A stretch of 64,000 nucleotides of DNA from Rhodocyclus purpureus (lineage in GTDB: Bacteria; Pseudomonadota; Gammaproteobacteria; Burkholderiales; Rhodocyclaceae), in contig NZ_NHRX01000043.1 in the NCBI RefSeq assembly GCF_016653115.1, forward strand, positions 62,001 to 126,000, in the 5' to 3' direction. Positions 11,196 through 20,373 of the stretch are shown piece by piece. The position numbers and the translations under genes are program-made. Under the pieces are notes generated by a model, which was not told the origin of the DNA, did no database searches, and saw only the letters and a list, made by a program, of their open reading frames with translations. The first letter of the stretch is position 1. Each line of letters begins with the position of its first letter.

Positions 11196-14100
11196 GCGTG
11201 GCCTCTGGCTTGACTTCATGAGCGGGGGAAACGGGAACCTCGGCCGCCGGGGAAGTCGTCCCGGCAGGAGGGAAAGGCATTGACGGCGCCGCGCTGCGAC
11301 CGAGCCGCTCGACCTTCGGATCATCCCAGGACCCGGTGACGAGATAGTCGAAACCGAACATCTGGTTGAGCGGATTCTGCAGAATCCTGTGCGCGAGCAG
11401 GGTGGCGACGCCGGCGACGGGGTTGACCAGCGCGACGCCGAGCGCGGCGGTGCCGCCGAGTTCGGGCTGGACGTTGACCCTCAGGTGCTGCGTCTCCTGC
11501 GCCAGGTCGACGTCGCCGCGCAGCACCACGTGCGCCGCCGGACCGTCGATGCGCAGCCGCTCGCTGTGCATCACCCCGGCCTGCATCGTCAGCTTGCCGG
11601 CGATGCTGTCGAAGGCAAAGCCCTCGCTGAATACGTCGCGAAAATCAAGAGTGACGCGCCGCGGCAAGGACTGCAGGCTGATCAGTCCGATCAGCTTGCC
11701 GGCGCCCGGGTCGAGCTTGAGGAACTGGCCGCGTGTAGCCTCGACGTTCATCTCGCCGGCGAGGGTCGCGTGATCGATGCTGCTCGGCGGACCTATCCAG
11801 CGTACCATGCCGTCGAGTTGCGCACTGCCGCCGCGTAGCGTCCCCGGAAAACCGAGCCGCTCGAGCAGGCGGCCGAGATCGCCGGCGGAGAGCTTGAACT
11901 CGAGCCGGGTGCGGTTGCCGCCGGCGAACTGCCACTGTCCGCTGCCGACGAGGCTGCCGGCAGGATTGGCGAGGCGAATGCGGTCGAGCCGCCAGACCCG
12001 CCCTTCGTTGCGCGCAGCCAGTTCTAGCCGGCCGAAGCGACGCGTGCCGACCGAGAAGTCTTCGGCGACGACGTCGAGCGCAGGCAGTTCCTCGACCGCC
12101 TCGGGCACGGACGCATCGGCACCCTCGGCGGGCGCCTCGAGCGCCAGCCGTTGCAGGCGCGCGCGCAAGCGGCCGCTGCCGGCACCGTCCCACTGCAGTT
12201 CGCCGCTCGCCTGCCGCGAGGCCAGCTGAATCTGCCACTGCGCACCGACCGCGTTGGCCGCAATCTCGGCATCGTTGAAGCGCTCGCCGAGGAGGCGCAG
12301 CTCCGGAGTACTCAGCGAGAAGACACTGAGCGCAGAAGCGCTGCCGGCCACCTGGCTGCGGGCGGCCCCTGTCCCTCCGCTCCCACCGTTGCCGGACTTG
12401 CCGGCAGCGAGCGCGCGACGCCAGAAATCGGCATCAAACTTGCGCATCGTCACATTCACCGCCAGCCCGCGTTCGGGCAACTGCAGGGGCCGGCCGACGG
12501 CGACGGCGCCGCGCTCGACCACGTATTCGCTGCCCTGCCGACGACGGAGGATCTGCGCGGCGAGCACGCCGGGCGCAGCACCCAGCGTGAGGCGTAACTG
12601 GTCGCGCGCCTCGCGCGCACCGCCCGGCGGCAGCGAGCTCTTCTCGAAACGCAGCGGCAGGGCGTCCCGGGCGCTCTTGTTGAACGGCTCGGGCAGGCTC
12701 GACGAGAGGCCCGCGAGGGTCGAGTCGACGACGATCTCGCTGCTGCGCTTCTTCACGCGTACCTCGCCGCGGTAGTTGATGGCGCCGGAAAGCTGGTCGA
12801 ACAGCGGCAGATCGAAGCTCTTGCGCACTTGCGCCACCGCCAGCGAACCGCTGGCCGTGATCAGCACCTGTCCGTCCGCCTGGCTGCCGCCCTTGATCTG
12901 CACGGGGCCGCCGGACAGCACGCCGTCGATGGCGGGCACGGTGATCGATGCTTCGCTGAAGTCGAGGATGCCGTTGACCTGCCGCAATGGCGGCAGCGCG
13001 GCATCGACCAGCACCTCGTTGTCGATGAACTGGAACCTGCCCGTGACGCGCGCCTGATCCATCAGTGCCAGCTCGAGCGGCAGTTCGAGCGCGAGATCGA
13101 GTCTGCCGTCACCACTCGCGCGCATGTCCTCGGTGAAGCGGTCGATCTTCTCGGCGACCGGGCTCTGCTCGATGAACTTGAGAAACTCGGCAGTCGGACC
13201 GGAGACCTGGCCATTGACCTTGAGCATCGTCACCGGCGCATCGAAGTCGGGAATCACGGCACGCGTCGCCGACAGACTGGTACCGAGGATGGCCCCGCGT
13301 TCGGCCTCGACGGTCATTCCCGGCCCCGCGAAGCGCAGCTTGCCCTCGATCCCGGTGATCTTCGGCCAACCCGGCGCGTAATCGAGGGTGACGTCGTGCG
13401 CCCGCGCGGTGACGAGGAACTCGCCCTGTGCGGGATCGACGAAGGGAAAGTGCGCAAGATCACCCTTGAGCGTGAGCCGCGCGTCGCTGGCGCTGCCGGC
13501 AACGAGCGCGTCACGCAACCAGTGGCGGGCATTGGCATTGACGGCGTGCGGCATGAAGCGCCAGATGGCGCGCGCATCGGCACGGCTCAGCTCGGCGGCG
13601 AGATCGATCGTTCCCGGACCTTCGCCCGAGTAGCGATAAGTCCCGTGCGCACTGCCGGCAGCGTCGGCGCCGGCGAACTCGGCGCGCACCAGTTCGGCAT
13701 CGAGGACACCGTCGCGGCGGGTCCACTTCGCCTGCGCCTCCAGCGTGTCGAGGGCGATCCCGGCTTCGGGAAAGACGCTCGGCAGGTCGAGCGTGGTCTT
13801 GCGCGCGTTCAGGCTGACGCGGCCGCCCTTCTCGTCGAGGTCGATGCTGCCCGACAGGCCCGAAAACCCCGGGAAGTAGCCCTGCGCCGAGAGTCCCAGC
13901 GCCGCGAATTGCGCGGTGACCGAGTAAGCCTGCATCGACTGCGCATCGCCGCGCCACGCCGCCTTCAGCTCGCTGACGACGCCCTGCGGCGCGTAGTCGA
14001 CGAGCAGGATGCGGGAGCGCACATCGAGCGGCAGGTAGCCGGCCAGCGCCGCCAGCGCCGCGAGGTCGAGCCGGCTGGCGGTGGCGCTGCCGGACACCGC

Positions 14101-15210
14101 GTCGCCGTCGCCGGGCTGCCAGTCGAGCTTGAAGTCGGTCGCCGGAACGACGATGGCCGGGGCAGCCGTCGTCGCGCTCTCGCTACGCGTCGCCAGCGTG
14201 AGCTGTTTGCCGCTGAGCGAAAAACCGCGCTCGCCGAGGGCGAATCCGATCCTCCCCTGCAGGCGATCGAGGTCGAGTTCGGGCAGGTTCTTCGCCAGCC
14301 GCAGGCGCAGGTCGCGCACCGCCAGGTCGGCGGTAACACTCTGGAAGCGGCCGTCGGCGAAATCGGCCCAGGCCCGCAACGCGCCGCGCCCCTGCGGCAG
14401 CGCTACGGGATAGTCGATCCAGCGCTGCCAGACGGCGAGGTCGGCGTAGTCGATCGCGGCGTAAAGCTGCCCGCGCCACGCTTCGGCCCGTTCCAGATCG
14501 CGACCGCGGAAGTCGCCGCGGAGGTCCACCTTCGCGGCGAGCTCGGGCGGCGGCAGCGCGGTCAGCGCGAAGCGATGGCGACGACCGCTGTTGTCGAGGC
14601 CGAAATTGACGTCCTCGAGGAGCAGCGCCGGTGCGCCGCGCTGCGCGTCCTCCCAGACCAGGGTCGCGTCACGGATGCGGATGCGGCCCGGCTCGAGGAT
14701 CCAGTCGGCGGCACCGGTGTCGGCCGACTGGTCGTTGAGCGGGATGCCGGCGACGAGGATGCGGCCATCCTCGTCGCGGCGCAGGTGCAAGGTCGGCTGG
14801 TCGATCGCCAGCAGGGCGAGTTGCAGGCGCGCCGTCGGCACCGTCCACCACGACAGCACCGTCTGCACGCGCGAGAAGGCGAGCGCCGGACGACCGCCGG
14901 CGTCGGCGACGCGGACGTCGAGCAGCGCGAGGTCCGGATTGACCCCGTCCCAGCTCGCCTCGATGCGCCCGATGCTGACCGAAAGCCCCAGTGCCGCGCT
15001 GACGCGGCGCTCGATGTCCGGGCGATAGTGCTCGATGTTGGGCAGGATGGCGTAGCGCAGCACCAGCACCGCGAGCACGAAGGCGAACCAGAGCAGGGTC
15101 GCCGCCGCCAGCGCGACGCGCGCGAACTTTCGCACCGCCGGCTGCTCGACCAAGGGCAGCAGGCGGTGGAAGCGGTAGTAGAGCGTCCGGCGCAGCGCTT
15201 CGGGAGCCAT
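11134..15210 (-). CDS. yhdP: YhdP-family AsmA-like envelope protein
   Basis: About 1,358 residues from the ATG at 15210, which puts one membrane helix (LLWFAFVLAVLVLRYAIL) near residue 45; earlier ATGs at 15309 and 15381 would add unconserved sequence and run into the glnE start region. The rest is a long beta-rich periplasmic body with DUF3971/AsmA-C-like repeats, ending in a DUF3971-type GxxNPVAGVATLLAHRILQNP segment and a Pro-rich tail. YhdP, TamB and YdbH are bridge-like proteins that carry phospholipids between inner and outer membranes. It starts the conserved yhdP-nit-tldD block and is divergent from glnE. Confidence 0.9.
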   Translation of the reverse strand: MAPEALRRTLYYRFHRLLPLVEQPAVRKFARVALAAATLLWFAFVLAVLVLRYAILPNIEHYRPDIERRVSAALGLSVSIGRIEASWDGVNPDLALLDVRVADAGGRPALAFSRVQTVLSWWTVPTARLQLALLAIDQPTLHLRRDEDGRILVAGIPLNDQSADTGAADWILEPGRIRIRDATLVWEDAQRGAPALLLEDVNFGLDNSGRRHRFALTALPPPELAAKVDLRGDFRGRDLERAEAWRGQLYAAIDYADLAVWQRWIDYPVALPQGRGALRAWADFADGRFQSVTADLAVRDLRLRLAKNLPELDLDRLQGRIGFALGERGFSLSGKQLTLATRSESATTAAPAIVVPATDFKLDWQPGDGDAVSGSATASRLDLAALAALAGYLPLDVRSRILLVDYAPQGVVSELKAAWRGDAQSMQAYSVTAQFAALGLSAQGYFPGFSGLSGSIDLDEKGGRVSLNARKTTLDLPSVFPEAGIALDTLEAQAKWTRRDGVLDAELVRAEFAGADAAGSAHGTYRYSGEGPGTIDLAAELSRADARAIWRFMPHAVNANARHWLRDALVAGSASDARLTLKGDLAHFPFVDPAQGEFLVTARAHDVTLDYAPGWPKITGIEGKLRFAGPGMTVEAERGAILGTSLSATRAVIPDFDAPVTMLKVNGQVSGPTAEFLKFIEQSPVAEKIDRFTEDMRASGDGRLDLALELPLELALMDQARVTGRFQFIDNEVLVDAALPPLRQVNGILDFSEASITVPAIDGVLSGGPVQIKGGSQADGQVLITASGSLAVAQVRKSFDLPLFDQLSGAINYRGEVRVKKRSSEIVVDSTLAGLSSSLPEPFNKSARDALPLRFEKSSLPPGGAREARDQLRLTLGAAPGVLAAQILRRRQGSEYVVERGAVAVGRPLQLPERGLAVNVTMRKFDADFWRRALAAGKSGNGGSGGTGAARSQVAGSASALSVFSLSTPELRLLGERFNDAEIAANAVGAQWQIQLASRQASGELQWDGAGSGRLRARLQRLALEAPAEGADASVPEAVEELPALDVVAEDFSVGTRRFGRLELAARNEGRVWRLDRIRLANPAGSLVGSGQWQFAGGNRTRLEFKLSAGDLGRLLERLGFPGTLRGGSAQLDGMVRWIGPPSSIDHATLAGEMNVEATRGQFLKLDPGAGKLIGLISLQSLPRRVTLDFRDVFSEGFAFDSIAGKLTMQAGVMHSERLRIDGPAAHVVLRGDVDLAQETQHLRVNVQPELGGTAALGVALVNPVAGVATLLAHRILQNPLNQMFGFDYLVTGSWDDPKVERLGRSAAPSMPFPPAGTTSPAAEVPVSPAHEVKPEATHEPESRRQPVPGEPADPVAD

Positions 15211-15236
15211 CAGCAGGCGCCGGAGCGGCAGGACTT

Positions 15237-15266
15237 TTGCCAAAGATTGCGGGGCGTCACTAGAAT
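15237..15266 (+). promoter_or_regulatory. Probable sigma70 promoter of glnE
   Basis: TTGCCA (15237-15242) and TAGAAT (15261-15266) each match five of six consensus bases and are 18 bp apart. A start near 15273 would give a 5' leader of roughly 107 nt before the glnE ATG at 15380. The site lies in the 169-bp gap between the divergent yhdP and glnE genes, supporting the shorter yhdP start at 15210. Confidence 0.5.
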
Positions 15267-15379
15267 GGCGGAGCTTGCAGATGAGGAGCGAGGGAGGATT
15301 GTAAAGCATCGACCCGCGCTCGCTGCAGCATTGCCGCCCGGCATCGCGTCGGGCGGCGTCGCCGACCTCCGAGAATGCC

Positions 15380-18109
15380 ATGAAAGATTCGCTTCAGCCC
15401 CCCGCCGGCGCCTGCCCCGACTGGCAGCCCGGACTCGCGCACAGCCGCTGGCTGCGCCAACTGCTGTCGGCACGTCCGGAGGTCGGTGACTGGCTGCGCG
15501 AGCACGCGCACCGGCCGGTCGACGGCGAAACCATGCGCAAGTTCCTCGCCGGTGCCGCCGGGGACGACGAGACGGCACAGCAGCGCGCGCTGCGGCAGCT
15601 GCGCCAGCGTGTGATGGCGGCGCTGGTGGTGCGCGACCTCGCCGGCGTCGCGCCGCTCGCCGAGGTCGTCGAGACGATGACGCTGCTCGCCGAAGTCACC
15701 GTCAATTTCGCGCTCGAACACGCGCACCGCGCGCTGGTGCAGCGCTTCGGCGAGCCGCTGGACAGCCAGGGCCGGCCGCAGCGCCTCCTGGTGATCGGCA
15801 TGGGCAAGCTCGGCGGGCGCGAGCTGAACGTCTCGTCCGACGTCGATTTCATCTTCGTCTATCCCGAGGAAGGCAGCACCGCCGGCGGCGGCAAGGTGAT
15901 CGACGCCTACGATTTCTTCAACCGCCTCGGCAAGCGCCTGATCGCCGCGCTCGGCGAGATTACCGCCGACGGACAGGTGTTCCGCGTCGACATGCGCCTG
16001 CGCCCGAACGGCGACTCCGGCCCGCTGGTCTGCTCGCTCGACGCGCTGGAGAACTACTTCGTCACGCAGGGCCGCGAGTGGGAGCGCTACGCCTGGATCA
16101 AGGCACGCATCCTCAACCAGGGCGACAACCTGCAGCCCGAGTGGGCGCAGGCGCTCGAACAGGTCGCGCGGCCGTTCATCTATCGCAAGTACCTCGACTT
16201 CGGCGCGATCAACGCGATGCGCGAGCTGCATGCGCAGATCCGCCGCGAGGTCGCGCGCAAGGACATGGCCGACCACATCAAGCTCGGCCCCGGCGGCATC
16301 CGCGAGATCGAGTTCATCGCGCAGGCCTTCCAGTTGATCCGTGGCGGTCGCGACGCCGGCCTGCGCATCCGGCCGACGCTGGCGGTGCTCGAAGCGCTCG
16401 CGCAACGCCGCCAGCTGCCGCCCGAGGGCGAACGCGAGCTGGCGACCGCCTACGAATTCCTGCGCCGGCTCGAACACCGGCTGCAGTACGTCGAGGACGC
16501 GCAGACGCACCGTCTGCCCGCAGGTGATGAGGACCGCGCGCAGCTCGCGCGCGCCATGGGCTTCGCCGACTGGCCGGCGCTCGCCGCGGAGCTCGACGCG
16601 CACCGCGCCCGCGTCGCGCAGCACTTCGAGCTGGTCTTCTCCGAACCGGAGGAAGCCGCGCACGCGCTGACCGGGCTGTGGCAGGGCAACGTCGACGAGG
16701 ACTCCGCGCTCGAGGAATTCAGCGCGCTCGGCTTTCGCGACGCGAAGCGCGCCCTCGCCCGCCGCCAGCGGCTGCGCAGCAGCGTGCGCTACCAGCAGCT
16801 GCCGGCGAGCAATCGCGAACGACTCGACGCGCTCGGCCCGCGCCTGCTCGCCGCCGCCGCCGCGACGCACGCACCCGACGCGACCTGGGCGCGCGGCCTC
16901 GACCTGCTGGAGACGATCAGCGGTCGCGGTGCCTACCTGGCGCTGCTCCTGCAGTATCCGCAGGCGCTGCAGAAGGTCGCAGCCATGATCGGCAGCTCGT
17001 CGTGGGCCGCCGAGTACCTGACGCGCCACCCGATCCTGCTCGACGAACTGCTCGACCCGCGGCTCTACGACCTCGCCACCGACTGGAGCGTCTTCCGCAA
17101 CGAACTGGCGCTGCGCCTCGCCGACTCGTCCGACGACCCCGAGCGCGAGATGGACGTCCTGCGCGAGATGCACCATGCCCAGGTGTTCCGCGTGCTGACG
17201 CAGGATCTCGCCGGTCTGCAGAGCATCCCGCGCATTTCCGACCACCTCTCTCAGCTCGCCGACATCGTGTTGCAGACGACGCTCGAGCTGTGCTGGAACA
17301 AGCTCGCCCGCCGCCACCGCGCGCAGCCTAAGTTCGCCGTGATCGGCTTCGGCAAGCTCGGCGGCAAGGAACTCGGTTACGGCTCCGACCTCGACCTCGT
17401 CTACCTCCACGACGACGACGAACCCGAAGCCGGCAAACTGTACGCGCGGCTGGCACAGCGCATGAACACCTGGCTGTCGAGCCGGACCGCCGCCGGCATC
17501 CTGTTCGAGACCGACACCCGCCTGCGCCCGAACGGCGAATCCGGACTTCCGGTCAGCCCGCTCGCCGCCTTCCGCGACTACGAACTGCACGACGCCTGGG
17601 TCTGGGAACACCAGGCGCTGACGCGCGCGCGCTTCTGCGCCGGCGACCCGGAACTCGGCGCGCGCTTCGAGGCGATCCGCGTCGAAATCCTGTGCCAGCC
17701 GCGCGAACTCGGGAGGCTCGGCAGCGAGGTTCTGGCGATGCGCAAGCGCATGCTCGACGCGCACGCCTCGCCCGACGCGGAGGTCTTCGATATCAAGCAG
17801 GATCGCGGCGGCATCATCGACGTCGAGTTCATCGTGCAGTACCTGGTCCTCGGTCACGCGCATGCCCACCCCGACCTCTGCCGCAACATCGGCAACATCG
17901 CGCTCTTGCGGCTGGCGGCCGAACTCGACCTGATCCCAGCCGGGCTGGCGCAGGCGGTACAGGACGCCTATCGTGAATACCGCCGGCTCCAGCACGCCAT
18001 GCGCCTCGACGGCGCGCCCTCGTCGCGCATCGAACGCGATACGGTCGGCCGTCACATCGCGGCGGTGGAGGATCTGTGGCGCGTGGTGTTCACCGGCGAG
18101 CCCGGATGA
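15380..18109 (+). CDS. glnE: Bifunctional glutamine synthetase adenylyltransferase/adenylyl-removing enzyme
   Basis: 909 residues. It attaches or removes AMP on a tyrosine of glutamine synthetase, under PII and glutamine control, setting nitrogen assimilation. Two nucleotidyltransferase active sites are visible: GMGKLGGRELNVSSDVDFIF near residue 137 (N-terminal adenylyl-removing half) and FGKLGGKELGYGSDLDLVYL near residue 655 (C-terminal adenylylating half). Both carry the G-K-LGG and SD-x-D catalytic residues. Regulatory linker helices lie between. Length is a little below E. coli GlnE (about 946) because of a shorter N-terminus. The next gene (ald, 71 bp on) is also nitrogen-related. Confidence 0.96.
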   Translation: MKDSLQPPAGACPDWQPGLAHSRWLRQLLSARPEVGDWLREHAHRPVDGETMRKFLAGAAGDDETAQQRALRQLRQRVMAALVVRDLAGVAPLAEVVETMTLLAEVTVNFALEHAHRALVQRFGEPLDSQGRPQRLLVIGMGKLGGRELNVSSDVDFIFVYPEEGSTAGGGKVIDAYDFFNRLGKRLIAALGEITADGQVFRVDMRLRPNGDSGPLVCSLDALENYFVTQGREWERYAWIKARILNQGDNLQPEWAQALEQVARPFIYRKYLDFGAINAMRELHAQIRREVARKDMADHIKLGPGGIREIEFIAQAFQLIRGGRDAGLRIRPTLAVLEALAQRRQLPPEGERELATAYEFLRRLEHRLQYVEDAQTHRLPAGDEDRAQLARAMGFADWPALAAELDAHRARVAQHFELVFSEPEEAAHALTGLWQGNVDEDSALEEFSALGFRDAKRALARRQRLRSSVRYQQLPASNRERLDALGPRLLAAAAATHAPDATWARGLDLLETISGRGAYLALLLQYPQALQKVAAMIGSSSWAAEYLTRHPILLDELLDPRLYDLATDWSVFRNELALRLADSSDDPEREMDVLREMHHAQVFRVLTQDLAGLQSIPRISDHLSQLADIVLQTTLELCWNKLARRHRAQPKFAVIGFGKLGGKELGYGSDLDLVYLHDDDEPEAGKLYARLAQRMNTWLSSRTAAGILFETDTRLRPNGESGLPVSPLAAFRDYELHDAWVWEHQALTRARFCAGDPELGARFEAIRVEILCQPRELGRLGSEVLAMRKRMLDAHASPDAEVFDIKQDRGGIIDVEFIVQYLVLGHAHAHPDLCRNIGNIALLRLAAELDLIPAGLAQAVQDAYREYRRLQHAMRLDGAPSSRIERDTVGRHIAAVEDLWRVVFTGEPG

Positions 18110-18180
18110 GGCTGGTACGCCGGCGCGGCAAGGCGGCGGCGTCCGCCGCCGGCCGGCAAACGGGCTGAAAGGAAGACATC

Positions 18181-19305
<1,125 letters not shown>

Positions 19306-19336
19306 GCCCCCGCAGCCGACCGCGCAGTAGGCGACG

Positions 19337-20176
19337 CTACTGACGCACCTCGCGCGTGTTGTCGGGCGGCGGGAACTCGCCGCTGCTGCGGAAGGGATTG
19401 ATGTCGAGGCCGCCGCGCCGCGTGTAGCGTGCATGCACGGCCAGCGCGCGCGGGCTACAGCGGCGCTGGAGGTCGCAGTAGATGCGCTCGACGCACTGCT
19501 CGTGGAATTCGTTGTGGCCGCGGAAGGAGACGATGTAGCGCAGCAGCCCGGCGCGGTCGATCGGCCGGCCGCGGTAGCGGACGACGAGCATCGCCCAGTC
19601 CGGCTGGCCGGTCACCAGGCAGTTGGACTTGAGCAGGTGCGAGACGAGCGTCTCCTCGCGCTCCGGGCCGTCGCCGATCGTCAGCAGTTGCGGATCCGGC
19701 TGGTAGGTGGTGCAGGCGATGTCGAGATCGTCGATGAGCTCGCCCTGCGGGTAGCCGATCGCCACCTGCGGGTGGCTGCCGAGCGGCTCGACCGTCACGC
19801 GCACGGGCGCGCCGGCTGCCGCCGACAGGTCGCGCACGAGCGCCGTCTCGACCGCAGCCAGGTCGGCAAAGGGCGTCTGGTTGAACGAGTTGAGATAGAG
19901 CTTCAGCGACTTCGACTCGATCAGGTTCGGGCTGTCCGCAGGAACGCGAAAGCTGGCCAGCGCGACGATCGGCTTGCCCTTCGCGTTCAGCCAGGACAGC
20001 TCGTAGGCGTTCCAGAGATCCTCGCCGACGAAGGGCAGCGCGCCGGCGGCGATGCCGAGCTCGACACGCTTCAGCTGGCGCGGGATCGGATAGAGCAGTT
20101 CGGGCGCATAGTCGGCGCGGTACTCGGTCGGCTTGCCGAGCGGGGAGAGGATGCTGGGGTCGGTAGTCGTGCTCAT
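19337..20176 (-). CDS. queF: NADPH-dependent 7-cyano-7-deazaguanine reductase
   Basis: 279 residues, the long (E. coli-like, about 282) tandem T-fold form. It reduces the nitrile preQ0 to preQ1 for queuosine. The QueF motif is visible in ESKSLKLYLNSFNQT; the catalytic Cys sits in LKSNCLVTGQPDW, and GHNEFHEQCVERI supplies the conserved His/Glu. The pathway's later steps, queA and tgt, are in the same window near 59-61 kb, but unlinked. No preQ1 riboswitch is apparent in the 197 bp upstream. Confidence 0.96.
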   Translation of the reverse strand: MSTTTDPSILSPLGKPTEYRADYAPELLYPIPRQLKRVELGIAAGALPFVGEDLWNAYELSWLNAKGKPIVALASFRVPADSPNLIESKSLKLYLNSFNQTPFADLAAVETALVRDLSAAAGAPVRVTVEPLGSHPQVAIGYPQGELIDDLDIACTTYQPDPQLLTIGDGPEREETLVSHLLKSNCLVTGQPDWAMLVVRYRGRPIDRAGLLRYIVSFRGHNEFHEQCVERIYCDLQRRCSPRALAVHARYTRRGGLDINPFRSSGEFPPPDNTREVRQ

Positions 20177-20373
20177 CCGCGCATGTTACCGCCTCGCGCG
20201 CTGCAACGCAGCATGCGGGCGCTTGGCGGGGCCGGGCATGGCCAGCAACTCCCGCTGGCGGCGCGATCAGCCTATGATGAAGTCAACAGGGGCCGTCGCG
20301 GCCCCTGGCGTCCTGCCGGCGCGTGCAGCAGCCGATGCCTGGCGCAGGCCGCATCAACGATGAGGAAAAGATC

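Noticed and set aside
12829-15489. A long plus-strand open frame (about 886 codons) opposite yhdP
   Set aside because: It is the antisense shadow of yhdP in GC-rich DNA: Arg/Glu/Gly-rich, no domain, and the minus strand encodes a recognisable family.
15260-18055. A minus-strand open frame (about 931 codons) opposite glnE
   Set aside because: Shadow of glnE, whose two nucleotidyltransferase motifs are plainly on the plus strand.
20177-20373. preQ1 riboswitch upstream of queF
   Set aside because: No recognisable preQ1 aptamer stem and A-rich tail in the gap on the minus strand.
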